A stretch of 64,000 nt of DNA from Prosapia bicincta (Eukaryota; Arthropoda; Insecta; Hemiptera; Cercopidae), in contig JBAIZL010000007.1 of NCBI GenBank assembly GCA_036971475.1, forward strand, positions 35,724,283-35,788,282. Direction: 5' to 3'. Each line of letters begins with the position of its first letter. Within the stretch, counting starts at the first letter, position 1. The position numbers and the translations under genes are program-made. Shown here piece by piece: positions 49,037 to 60,561 of this stretch. The notes under the pieces were generated by a model that was not told where the DNA came from, ran no database searches, and was given only the letters and a program-made list of their open reading frames with translations.

Positions 49037-50833
49037 TGTAAAGTGAAAAGGTATGAGCTATGAGTGAATTTGTATCAGAGTAATACGTCACGACTGTAAA
49101 GTGAAAAGGTATGAGCTATGAGTGAATTTGTATTAGAGTAATACGTCACGAATGTAAAGTGAAAAGGTATGAGCTATGAGTGAATTTGTATCAGAGTAAT
49201 AAGTCACGACTGTAAAGTGAAAAGGTATGAGCTATGAGTGAATTTGTATCAGAGTAATACGTCACGACTGGAAAGCGAAAAGGTATGAGCTATGAGTGAA
49301 TTTGTATCAGAGTAATACGTCACGACTGGAAAGCGAAAAGGTATGAGCTATGAGTGAATTTGTATCAGAGTAATACGTCACGACTGGAAAGCGAAAAGGT
49401 ATGAGCTATGGGTGAATTTGTATCAGAGTAATAAGTCACGACTGTAAAGTGAAAAGGTATGAGCTATGAGTGAATTTGTATCAGAGTAATACGTCACGAC
49501 TGGAAAGCGAAAAGGTATGAGCTATGGGTGAATTTGTATCAGAGTAATACGTCACGACTGGAAAGCGACAAGGTATGAGCTATGAGTGAATTTGTATCAG
49601 AGTAATAAGTCACGACTGTAAAGTGAAAAGGTATGAGCTATGAGTGAATTTGTATCAGAGTAATACGTCACGACTGCAAAGTGAAAAGGTATGAGCTATG
49701 AGTGAATTTGTATCAGAGTAATAAGTCACGACTGCAAAGTGACAAAGTAAGAGCTATGAGTGAATTTGTATCAGAGTAATAAGTCACGACTGTAAAGTGA
49801 CAAAGTAAGAGCTATGAGTGAATTTGTATCAGAGTAATAAGTCACGACTGTAAAGTGAAAAGGTATGAGCTATGAGTGAATTTGTATCAGAGTAATACGT
49901 CACGACTGGAAAGCGAAAAGGTATGAGCTATGAGTGAATTTGTATCAGAGTAATACGTCACGACTGTAAAGCGACAAGGTATGAGCTATGGGTGAATTTG
50001 TATCAGAGTAATAAGTCACGACTGTAAAGTGAAAAGGTATGAGCTATGAGTGAATTTGTATCAGAGTAATACGTCACGACTGGAAAGCGAAAAGGTATGA
50101 GCTATGAGTGAATTTGTATCAGAGTAATACGTCACGACTGGAAAGCGAAAAGGTATGAGCTATGGGTGAATTTGTATCAGAGTAATAAGTCACGACTGCA
50201 AAGCGAAAAGGTATGAGCTATGAGTGAATTTGTATCAGAGTAATAAGTCACGACTGCAAAGTGAAAAGGTATGAGCTATGAGTGAATTTGTATCAGAGTA
50301 ATACGTCACGACTGGAAAGCGAAAAGGTATGAGCTATGAGTGAATTTGTATCAGAGTAATACGTCACGACTGGAAAGCGAAAAGGTATGAGCTATGAGTG
50401 AATTTGTATCAGAGTAATACGTCACGACTGGAAAGCGAAAAGGTATGAGCTATGGGTGAATTTGTATCAGAGTAATAAGTCACGACTGCAAAGCGAAAAG
50501 GTATGAGCTATGAGTGAATTTGTATCAGAGTAATAAGTCACGACTGCAAAGTGAAAAGGTATGAGCTATGAGTGAATTTGTATCAGAGTAATACGTCACG
50601 ACTGGAAAGCGAAAAGGTATGAGCTATGAGTGAATTTGTATCAGAGTAATAAGTCACGACTGCAAAGTGAAAAGGTATGAGCTATGGGTGAATTTGTATC
50701 AGAGTAATACGTCACGACTGTAAAGCGAAAAGGTATGAGCTATGAGTGAATTTGTATCAGAGTATTACGTCACGACTGTAAAGCGAAAAGGTATGAGCTA
50801 TGAGTGAATTTGTATCAGATTAATACGTTACGA
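49037..50833. repeat. 58-bp satellite array, 31 copies
   Basis: TGTAAAGTGAAAAGGTATGA starts at 49037 and 49095. The unit continues GCTATGAGTGAATTTGTATC and AGAGTAATACGTCACGAC. Variant positions are TGTAAAGTG/TGGAAAGCG/TGCAAAGTG and TACGTCAC/TAAGTCAC. A block of several units near 50070-50330 recurs near 50320-50590. Confidence 0.97.
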
Positions 50834-51034
50834 CATAAGAACTGGTATTACCACCGTTACATATGTCATGGTATTCGCGACTCCTCCTATTACACCTTGA
50901 TGAATATGTAAATGATAAGTTCAAATCGTAAATAACTTCCTGTAATATACGGAAATGTTACTTATAGTAGGCCTACGTAATGAACTAATTCCAAGAAGAT
51001 TATTACTGTTCAACGTAATCAACTGCGCGTAGAA
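50834..51034. other. short unique spacer
   Basis: No recognisable feature between the 58-bp and 76-bp arrays. Confidence 0.6.
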
Positions 51035-52178
51035 AATTATAATTTTAGAAAGTTTTAAGTTATTGGAGAGAAGATTATCATTCTAGAACGTTATAAACTA
51101 TCGCAAAGATGATTATAATTTTAGAAAGTTTTAAGTTATTGGAGAGAAGATTATCATTCTAGAACGTTATAAACTATCGCAAAGATGATTATAATTTTAG
51201 AAAGTTTTAAGTTATTGGAGAGAAGATTATCATTCTAGAACGTTATAAACTATCGCAAAGATGATTATAATTTTAGAAAGTTTTAAGTTATTGGAGAGAA
51301 GATTATCATTCTAGAACGTTATAAACTATCGCAAAGATGATTATAATTTTAGAAAGTTTTAAGTTATTGGAGAGAAGATTATCATTCTAGAACGTTATAA
51401 ACTATCGCAAAGATGATTATAATTTTAGAAAGTTTTAAGTTATTGGAGAGAAGATTATCATTCTAGAACGTTATAAACTATCGCAAAGATGATCATTCTA
51501 GAACGTTATAAACTATCGCAAAGATGATTATAATTTTAGAAAGTTTTAAGTTATTGGAGAGAAGATTATCATTCTAGAACGTTATAAACTATCGCAAAGA
51601 TAATTATAATTTTAGAAAGTTTTAAGTTATTGGAGAGAAGATTATCATTATAGAACGTTATAAACTATCGCAAAGATGATCATTCTAGAACGTTATAAAC
51701 TATCGCAAAGATGATTATAATTTTAGAAAGTTTTAAGTTATTGGAGAGAAGATTATCATTCTAGAACGTTATAAACTATCGCAAAGATGATTATAATTTT
51801 AGAAAGTTTTAAGTTATTGGAGAGAAGATTATCATTCTAGAACGTTATAAACTATCGCAAAGATGATTATAATTTTAGAAAGTTTTAAGTTATTGGAGAG
51901 AAGATTATCATTCTAGAACGTTATAAACTATCGCAAAGATGATCATTCTAGAACGTTATAAACTATCGCAAAGATGATTATAATTTTAGAAAGTTTTAAG
52001 TTATTGGAGAGAAGATTATCATTCTAGAACGTTATAAACTATCGCAAAGATAATTATAATTTTAGAAAGTTTTAAGTTATTGGAGAGAAGATTATCATTA
52101 TAGAACGTTATAAACTATCGCAAAGATGATCATTCTAGAACGTTATAAACTATCGCAAAGATGATTATAATTATAGAA
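51035..52178. repeat. 76-bp array with inserted 35-bp partial units
   Basis: AGAAAGTTTTAAGTTATTGG at 51047 and 51123 sets the 76-bp period; the unit continues AGAGAAGATTATCATTCTAG and AACGTTATAAACTATCGC. An extra 35-bp piece (GATCATTCTAGAACG to CGCAAAGAT) follows the full unit near 51491, 51680, 51943 and 52131. The variants AAGATAATTATAAT and CATTATAGAACG recur 450 bp apart (51601 and 52051). This equals five 76-bp units plus two 35-bp units, a higher-order repeat. Confidence 0.95.
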
Positions 52179-52536
52179 AATAAACTCTTGTGAAACAAAT
52201 GTCGCTATTGCCACATTCTTGCCACAAAACTAAAGTTATTTCACTTGATTTTTGATCCACATTTCGTAAATGAAGAGGGGAGAGTGACAATTAACCTTGG
52301 GTTCATATTTTTAGTTTAATACATAGTAAATCCAAAACGTTTTGGGGAAATGTTCATTAGGGTTTGTAAGTAAATAAAATATTGTTTTGTAGCAAAGGGA
52401 GTGTTGCTACTTGTACGGTTTAGTGCTTGTCTAATTAATATTGAAACTCAAAGTCTGATATGATTTTATTTTAAAAAAAACTGTAATGAAGCGTAAATAA
52501 AGGCTTGACAAGTAGTTCGGTACTTGTTTGCTACGA
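52179..52536. other. AT-rich unique spacer
   Basis: No gene recognised; it leads to the left end of a hAT relic. Confidence 0.5.
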
Positions 52537-53331
52537 TAGTGTTTTCTGCCTTTTTCATTGCGCGCCCCTCTTACCAAAGAAACATATTTCGCGACCCCTA
52601 CCCTCTGCTGATGCGTGCGCAGAATTCACGAAAATAATAAACTTGTGCCCATTATCCATGATCGAAAACAACTTTGATTCATTTCTTTCTACTCACTTTC
52701 ATATAAGAGAAGTAGTCTCCGATGTAAACATCAAATCATATATACCTGGCATGAAAATTGTACATTTTGGAGAAAGAATTGTGTCATAATTTCTGGACAC
52801 AAGAAATATCACAACTGGGCAAAGGTGAACCATAAATCCAGCTACAGACGAGGCTAATTTGGAAACCATCCTAAAAAAATCTGTTAGTATTATCTGCTGA
52901 TAAAATTTTACACTTGGAATTCAAGTCAGTCACTTTGGATGAATTTTACAGAAAATTAGAATATCCACAACTAACCACAAAAGCTTTGAGGTGTTTGATT
53001 CCATTTTCCACTTCCTACTTCTGTGAGACAACGTTTGCGTCGATGGTACATATAAAAGGCAAATAAAGAAATCATCTAAATTTAGAAAATGGTCTATTCT
53101 CTTTGTATCAGCAACAGATCCGCGATAGTAAAAGTTGGCCAGCAAGAAACAGACGCAACCGTTATGTTAATGATGAATGAATGTATTCTTTAGTTAACCA
53201 TTTCTTTATTGAAGCAACTGAATTAAACAATATTTAAGGTATTTGAAACTGAAGTAATTTTATTTTAAAAAGTAACTTCGACTGACGACTTTATTATAAA
53301 GCCTTCGCGACCCAGAGGTTGAAAAACACTG
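52537..53331 (+). mobile_element. second hAT transposon relic
   Basis: The left end TAGTGTTTTCTGCC with nearby TTTTTCATTGCGCGCCCC and the right end, minus strand, CAGTGTTTTTCAACCTCTGG with GGTCGCGA are hAT-type termini. The possible 8-bp flanks (TGCTACGA and GTATACGC) match poorly, so the TSD is lost or the ends are slightly off. Inside lies a transposase relic on the plus strand. It is older than the element at 4108-4968. Confidence 0.75.
52860..53160 (+). pseudogene. hAT transposase C-terminal relic
   Basis: In the frame containing position 52893 the translation reads LDEFYRKLEYPQLTTKALRC, then LIPFSTSYFCETTFASM and VHIKGK, a stop codon, and RNHLNLENGL. The SYFCETTFASM block corresponds to the TYLCE-GFS motif of the hAT dimerisation domain. 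The in-frame stop and the absence of the BED finger and catalytic core show that it is dead. A plus-strand open frame at 52505-52789 upstream spans the left end and does not resemble transposase. Confidence 0.82.
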
Positions 53332-55189
53332 GTATACGCCATTATGATGTTTGCTTCTTATTATAGACCTACACATCTTCCATTTATAGGACATATTAAA
53401 TTTATTTATTAATAGATATATTTATAAATATAGTAAAGTACAGTACAAAGATTAGATACAAAGAAGTAAAAATTTTACCTGAAAATAAAATTGGTAGCAA
53501 GGTTTGTAAAATATTCACGTGTAACACTGAAGCAGTTTTCCTCTTTCCTAACTTTACACCACCTTCATGTAGGTGATGAATGTAGTAAAACCTTCACAGG
53601 ACTGACGACCTTAAAGGTCAACCAATCAGTAAGACCAGAGGTTGTTGCTTGCGATTACACGATTACAGGATACACTGAGTAGTTCACAACTTGCTAGATA
53701 CTCCCGAAACGCGTCAACGAAGAACAGTGTTTTAGGAGAATTAAAAGAAGGCACTAAAATGAATACCAATATTCCTAACGGTAACAAAGATTAATATATT
53801 AGTACTTCTTAGGTCATTAATTTCAGTCTATTAACAATGAAACAAACCCATAACAACAGGAATCATAAATAACTGTTTCTTGTAATAGCCTAATGGGTTT
53901 CTTTAAAAAATAACTGAATTTTATTTACATCCGAAAAACACAGATGAAAAACCTGACATATCCTCGGAGTAAAGCATCTATTGTACCATGTGATCCTCTA
54001 TCATCTTATATGTGTCTGTGGACTCCACTTGTGTTTGTAGCCGAGAGCGAGAGTAGAGAAATAACATAAGAAACGAGCTTCTTTTATAACTTCCAAAGGA
54101 AATTAAATATGAGAGCATACGTCATAGAGGCAGGAAAATAACAAGTGAAGTAAAATGAGGTAAACATTTTAAAAGAATGTCAAACACTAGGTTACTAAAA
54201 CGTAGCTACCTACAAGCTGGGAGGAATTTCCTCCGTGACCACACGAACCATAGTAGTACCTTACCACTTCTTTAATCTTATAATAAATTGCTTCTTCATT
54301 TTCTCTGTGAATACACAGAGAGTAGAAACATAACACCGAGTGATGGTAATGGTAATAAAAAGGCAATCGTTTTGACGCTAGTCTAATCACTACTAAGTCC
54401 TAAGTACAGTAATTTTGACTTGCATGATTTTGCGTACTTACCATCTACTACAGATAACAGGTAGGTTCAGATAGGTAAAATTTACTGATTTGAGTGATGC
54501 CTCGACAGTAGCGCCCCTGGCATTTAGTGATTGAAGTAACTTCAAACCATTGTCTTAATACACTAACAATATGCACTATTCTGTGCTACAGAATTCTCCG
54601 TGGATTGCTGTAAATCTAAACAGATGAGACAAAACTTGTAAGACAAATTGCGCATCGGAACAAACTGATCGAATAGAAAAAGGTTGATTCCTACTCTTGT
54701 ACTTATTCATCGGGTAGGCAGATGCATTCTTAAGTAATAATTGTTTATTGTAGCAAGTGTATAGAATTTAGTCGTCCGAGTGGCGTTGTGATATGTCGAT
54801 CCATATTTCTAGAGAAAGTGCAGTGCAAGGATGACGGTATCAGAGACAGCGTTTAGAAAGTCCGAGTGCCCTGCCATAGTCGAATGATAAAATCGATTAT
54901 TTAAAGGAATATGTCACGATGGGTGTGCAGTGTGTTACGGGTTGCCTATCCTTTCTCTTTGTGACTGTAGCCACTTGGAAGAGGTTGCCAAGGACAATTT
55001 TTATTTGTAAAAGTTTTTGTGTAATAAATATATCCGGTCGGAAAAGGATAGATGTAATTTCGACGTGCAGGACAATGAACGAATGCGTATTCCCATGTTG
55101 AAAAGCTAGTTTTTTCTAGCGGTATTTTAGTTTGAGTAGTACTGGTTAGGGCCAAACCGTATCTTCAGCCCGACCACAATCAATAATTC
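53332..55189. other. unique sequence, no gene seen
   Basis: Open frames at 53491-53682, 54187-54390, 54919-55101 and 54946-55155 are short, lack recognisable domains and overlap on opposite strands. I see no known RNA or element. Confidence 0.5.
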
Positions 55190-55335
55190 ATTCCTCAAAC
55201 TTGTTTCGATGACAAAGTTATCATCATCATTAATGAGAAAAGCTTATACAACATCTAAACTAGAATTACATTTATCTCTTCTTACTAATGATGTGTCTAC
55301 GTCATTGTAACGCGTTTGAGAAATAAAAAATAATA
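55190..55335. mobile_element. old inverted-repeat relic with hammerhead-like arms
   Basis: The left arm on the minus strand (55194-55237) reads CTCA, TTAATGATGATGA, a loop, TTGTCATC, GAAAC, AAGTTTGAGG. The right arm on the plus strand (55281-55322) reads CTAATGATG, then GTCATTGTAACGCG and TTTGAG. Stem I (CTCA/TGAG) and stem II (GATGA/TCATC) are kept in the left arm, but the core is TTAATGA instead of CTGATGA. The layout matches elements A and B, with a different, older sequence. Confidence 0.45.
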
Positions 55336-56128
55336 TATGAATAATTTTTTGCCAAATTTATTAGCATTGCCCACTGCTGTAATAGAAGAGAACACAATAT
55401 TCACTTCTCACGTGTATATTAAACTATTTACCAGCTTGCAGTTCTAAACAAAAACTTTCTACGTGACCTTGACTTTTAACTTGGAACAACAAACCAAGCG
55501 GCTACTGTTTTTCCTACATATTAAAAAAAAAAAAAAAAAAAACAGTATATCACGTCAACATCGAACGTCAATAACACCACAATTCTTACGTCAAAAAATG
55601 GCAACGCCGCGTGCAAAAAGCAATTCCAATATATGTATGTATGCAGCACGCTTGTCTAGGTGTCCGTTCAGAGCGGTCAGAAATCCAGCAGAGCGACGCC
55701 GTTCGCTTTGACCTTCATCTAACGTTGTTTTCTTTTGCCTTATTCTGAAACAAAATCGCTGGCGGACGTCGCAAACTGGAGCTATATTTGGCCGAGTTTA
55801 TTCACTCAGCTTCACGCTTTTACGTTACTCTTTCGCTCGGCCGTAACGAAGCGTTAACAAAACATGATTGTCTCCCTGACAGTTTTACAAGTTAACCACT
55901 GTTTTGGTTTGAATGTTTCTCCGTCCATATCTGATTAGTTGTTCAGTATGATCTCTTTGAAAATGTTCTTACAGAATTTGAAAAAATCAACTTACTCAAA
56001 CATTTGATACTAAAAACACTTAAACACATATTAGTACAGAAGAGTATGAGTCCCGATATTTCCAGCTTCCGTTAAATTTGAGCCTATTTCTATTTGAACC
56101 TATTTTATCTATTTGAAAGAAAATGGTG
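55336..56128. other. unique sequence with poly(A) tract and CpG-richer patch
   Basis: A 20-A run at 55523-55542 is followed by CAG. From about 55550 to 55870 CpG is frequent (AACGCCGCGTGC, GCGACGCCGTTCGC, CTCGGCCGTAACG). This could mark a promoter-proximal or recently inserted segment, but no gene was found. Confidence 0.4.
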
Positions 56129-58270
56129 AGTCGGGCTTCCTAGAAATGTTTATAGTAATACGATATACAAAAGAAATAGGTTGGACTACCATGAAATGTT
56201 TATAACATTGCAGCATGCAAAGGAGATGAGTCGGGCTTCCAGAACAGTACGGTATGCAGAGGAAATGAGTCGGGCTTCCAGAAGATTTTTATAACAGTAC
56301 GGTATGCAGAGGAAATGAGTCGGGCTTCCATGAGATGTTTATAACAGTACGGTATGCAGAGGAAATGAGTCGGGCTTCCATGAGATGTTTATAACAGTAC
56401 CGCAGAGGAAATGAGTCGGGCTTCCATGAGATGTTTATAACAGTACGGTATGCAGAGGAAATGAGTCGGGCTTCCATGAGATGTTTATAACAGTACGGTA
56501 TGCAGAGGAAATGAGTCGGGCTTCCATGAGATGTTTATAACAGTACGGTATGCAGAGGAAATGAGTCGGGCTTCCATGAGATGTTTGTAACAGTACGGTA
56601 TGCAGAGGAAATGAGTCGGGCTTCCATGAGATGTTTATAACAGTACGGTATGCAGAGGAAATGAGTCGGGCTTTCATGAGATGTTTATAACAGTACGGTA
56701 TGCAGAGGAAATGAGTCGGGTTTCCATGAGATGTTTATAACAGTACGGTATGCAGAGGAAATGAGTCGGGCTTCCATCAGATGTTTATAACAGTACGGTA
56801 TGCAGAGGAAATGAGTCGGGCTTCCATGAGATGTTTATAACAGTACGGTATGCAGAGGAAATGAGTCGGGCTTCCAGAAGATTTTTATAACAGTACGGTA
56901 TGCAGAGGAAATGAGTCGGGCTTCCATGAGATGTTTGTAACAGTACGGTATGCAGAGGAAATGAGTCGGGCTTCCATGAGATGTTTATAACAGTACGGTA
57001 TGCAGAGGAAATGAGTCGGGCTTCCATGAGATGTTTATAACAGTACGGTATGCAGAGGAAATGAGTCGGGCTTCCATGAGATGTTTATAACAGTACGGTA
57101 TGCAGAGGAAATGAGTCGGGCTTCCATGAGATGTTTATAACAGTACGGTATGCAGAGGAAATGAGTCGGGCTTCCATGAGATGTTTATAACAGTACGGTA
57201 TGCAGAGGAAATGAGTCGGGCTTCCATGAGATGTTTATAACAGTACGGTATGCAGAGGAAATGAGTCGGGCTTCCATGAGATGTTTATAACAGTACGGTA
57301 TGCAGAGGAAATGAGTCGGGCTTCCATGAGATGTTTATAACAGTACGGTATGCAGAGGAAATGAGTCGGGCTTCCATGAGATGTTTGTAACAGTACGGTA
57401 TGCAGAGGAAATGAGTCGGGCTTCCATGAGATGTTTATAACAGTACGGTATGCAGAGGAAATGAGTCGGGCTTCCATGAGATGTTTGTAACAGTACGGTA
57501 TGCAGAGGAAATGAGTCGGGCTTCCATGAGATGTTTATAACAGTACGGTATGCAGAGGAAATGAGTCGGGCTTCCATGAGATGTTTATAACAGTACGGTA
57601 TGCAGAGGAAATGAGTCGGGCTTCCATGAGATGTTTATAACAGTACGGTATGCAGAGGAAATGAGTCGGGCTTCCATGAGATGTTTATAACAGTACGGTA
57701 TGCAGAGGAAATGAGTCGGGCTTTCATGAGATGTTTATAACAGTACGGTATGCAGAGGAAATGAGTCGGGCTTCCATGAGATGTTTATAACAGTACGGTA
57801 TGCAGAGGAAATGAGTCGGGCTTCCATGAGATGTTTATAACAGTACGGTATGCAGAGGAAATGAGTCGGGCTTCCATGAGATGTTTATAACAGTACGGTA
57901 TGCAGAGGAAATGAGTCGGGCTTCCATGAGATGTTTATAACAGTACGGTATGCAGAGGAAATGAGTCGGGCTTTCATGAGATGTTTATAACAGTACGGTA
58001 TGCAGAGGAAATGAGTCGGGCTTCCATGAGATGTTTATAACAGTACGGTATGCAGAGGAAATGAGTCGGGCTTCCATGAGATGTTTATAACAGTACGGTA
58101 TGCAGAGGAAATGAGTCGGGCTTCCATGAGATGTTTATAACAGTACGGTATGCAGAGGAAATGAGTCGGGCTTCCATGAGATGTTTATAACAGTACGGTA
58201 TGCAGAGGAAATGAGTCGGGCTTCCGAAAAATGTTTGTATCAATACGGTATGCAAAGGAATTGAGTCGAG
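56129..58270. repeat. 50-bp satellite array, about 43 copies
   Basis: The unit is ATGAGATGTTTATAACAGTA, CGGTATGCAGAGGAAATGAG, TCGGGCTTCC, exactly 50 bp. The middle (about 56290-58200) is very homogeneous. The outer units at 56129-56250 (for example ATACGATATACAAAAGAAAT) and 58222-58270 are clearly diverged. Other variants are GATGTTTGTAAC, AGAAGATTTTTATAAC and GGGCTTTCATG. Minus-strand open frames of about 80 codons here are artefacts. Confidence 0.97.
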
Positions 58271-58667
58271 TAAAAATCATCTTTAACAAAGCACTATTAG
58301 CACCACAGCACCGCGTTGCACCCGGCACAGAATTATACAACTCGCAACACATCTTATTTTTTTTGTTGCGATTATAAGTTGTAAAATTACTCAGAAGGAC
58401 GAAACAAACACTTACAGACACTATTCCCTGCACAAATCAGAAAATATTGCATTGGGCATTTGCACACCTTTCATTTCTATAGCAAAAACGATAGATCTTA
58501 CACCGCGCAAAGAATGTTGAAATGTTGAAGCGTTAAAATTGATTTTTATCAATTTGTAATTTTCTGGGATTCACCAGCAAGATTAATTGCATTTCGAGGC
58601 ATTTTGCGAGTTACATCAAAAAAATATAGCCGAAACGTTGAAGTTGTAATGATTTAGATGTGCCGTG
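58271..58667. other. unique spacer
   Basis: No gene or element recognised. Confidence 0.5.
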
Positions 58668-58808
58668 GAGGGGGGAAGGAGGAACTGGTATTTTCCAAAT
58701 TTTTGGGGCTTGAGCGAAAGTTTTTATAATTTTTTTCGTATTTCTGATGACTTTCTGCATTGCCCGGCTTACTAGAATCGAACACGTGGGAACGGAAAAT
58801 AAATTCCT
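58668..58808 (+). mobile_element. partial copy of element X
   Basis: GGGGCTTGAGCGAAAGTTTT, TTTTTTCGTATTTCTGATGA, CTTTCTGCATTGCCCGG, TCGAACACGTGGGAACGG and AAAATAAAT follow the order of the TIR of element X at 21321-22132, read inward to outward. The 43-bp segment is present once. Confidence 0.7.
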
Positions 58809-59041
58809 TTTAGGCTTTTCAAACTTGTGCATTATGACTATAATTCTTGAACACATATTTATATATAAACACTGGTCTATAGTAGCACTAATTTTTGTTT
58901 TATTGACTGGTACTATGTAGAGTGCTCAATAATTAAAAAAAATTAAGTGTTACATACCAATATAAATAAAAGTATAAGGAAAGCGTGTTATTATAAATTA
59001 ATTTAGTGTTGAATATTTTCTTTAATTTAATTTATTTAAAT
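58809..59041. other. AT-rich spacer
   Basis: Nothing recognised. Confidence 0.5.
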
Positions 59042-59150
59042 AATTTTGTCAATATTTTATTTTATTAATATTATAGTTTTATCCAAATTTAATATAATTT
59101 TGTCAATATTTTATTTTATTAATATTATAGTTTTATCAAAATTTAATATT
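59042..59150. repeat. 54-bp tandem duplication
   Basis: AATTTTGTCAATATTTTATT starts at 59042 and 59096; the second copy is near identical (TATCCAAA versus TATCAAAA). Confidence 0.93.
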
Positions 59151-59290
59151 TGTAGTTATCAATATTGTGCATTGTAAATTTATTAGTAGTCGTGGTTGTA
59201 AATTTGGCAGTGCCCAGATCCCGTTCTAACTTTAAATATTATGGGTTATGTTTCATTTCTTTAGTTAAAATTATAAGTTTGTGATAGAAT

Positions 59291-59331
59291 CACTGGCGGT
59301 GATGACATATTGTCATTGAAACGCTTTTGAG
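59291..59331 (+). ncRNA. degenerate hammerhead-like remnant
   Basis: CACTGGCGG, TGATGAC, loop, GTCATT, GAAACGC, TTTTGAG, followed by ATTAAAG. Stem II and GAAA are kept, but the core reads CTGGCGG instead of CTGATGA. The segment GTCATTGAAACGC is shared in part with the right arm of the relic at 55281-55322 (GTCATTGTAACGC). Inactive if real. Confidence 0.3.
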
Positions 59332-59795
59332 ATTAAAGTTTTGTAATTGTGGGTTGTGCATATTTCTTGTGTTTATACCAATAGACCTATATGTTCGAGT
59401 GTTTTAGTGTAAAACTATCAGCGCTAGTGAACATGGAATCTAATATTTTACATTTTCTTATAAAAGAAAAATATAATGTTTTCAACTTATTGTATTCGAA
59501 GCAATTTAAAGGTAATTATTAAAAGTTTTTATTGGGCAATTTAGAAAAAAATACCATGTTTCTTAAACACATTATCAAGTTTTGCCTTTTAAATGAAGGT
59601 TTTTAGAAGCCCCCAAATCTTGCAAGAGATATCTCAATCAGTTTTCGAAGTGTGCAGGTTTTCTCGGTTGTATTATACTTTAAGTGCAAATTGTCCAAAA
59701 GCTGAAATTACTACATGTTCTACCTAGTTTTCGGGTAGTTTTTATAATTTTAAGTAAAGCTTAATTTTATCATTAACATCAATGCCATTTGTAAT
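59332..59795. other. AT-rich unique sequence
   Basis: No gene recognised. Confidence 0.5.
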
Positions 59796-60561
59796 CAATT
59801 TCCTCAGTATTGAACAAATTTTCATTAAACGTTTTTATATTCTACTTGTTACATTCTAAAGTTATATCTACTCCGTACGCAATGCAGGTCAGTGTTGCCA
59901 ACAGAAATTCACTTTGAAGTTGAGACTGCACTGCAACGCAGACTGTGCAATTTCCTCAATATTGTACAAATTTTCATTAAACGTTTTTATATTCTACTTG
60001 TTACATTCTAAAGTTATATCTACTCCGTACGCAATGCAGGTCAGTGTTGCCAACAGAAATTCACTTTGAAGTTGAGACTGCACTGCAACGCAGACTGTGC
60101 AATTTCCTCAATATTGTACAAATTTTCATTAAACGTTTTTATATTCTACTTGTTACATTCTAAAGTTATATCTACTCCGTACGCAATGCAGGTCAGTGTT
60201 GCCAACAGAAATTCACTTTGAAGTTGAGACTGCACTGCAACGCAGACTGTGCAATTTCCTCAATATTGTACAAATTTTCATTAAACGTTTTTATATTCTA
60301 CTTGTTACATTCTAAAGTTATATCTACTCCGTACGCAATGCAGGTCAGTGTTGCCAACAGAAATTCACTTTGAAGTTGAGACTGCACTGCAACGCAGACT
60401 GTGCAATTTCCTCAATATTGTACAAATTTTCATTAAACGTTTTTATATTCTACTTGTTACATTCTAAAGTTATATCTACTCCGTACGCAATGCAGGTCAG
60501 TGTTGCCAACAGAAATTCACTTTGAAGTTGAGACTGCACTGCAACGCAGACTGTGCAATTT
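59796..60561. repeat. 152-bp tandem repeat, 5 copies
   Basis: CAATTTCCTCA starts at 59796, 59948, 60100, 60252 and 60404, and AATGCAGGTCAGTGTTGCC recurs at 59881, 60033 and 60185. The first unit differs slightly (CTCAGTATTGAACAAA versus CTCAATATTGTACAAA); the others look identical to each other. Confidence 0.96.

Noticed and set aside
56289..58433. Minus-strand frames of 62-82 codons with SWKPDSFPLHTVLL repeats
   Set aside because: Satellite translation of the 50-bp unit.
51035..60561. Unit lengths 38, 76 and 152 bp as multiples of one ancestral repeat
   Set aside because: The sequences of these units are unrelated; the numerical relation looks coincidental.
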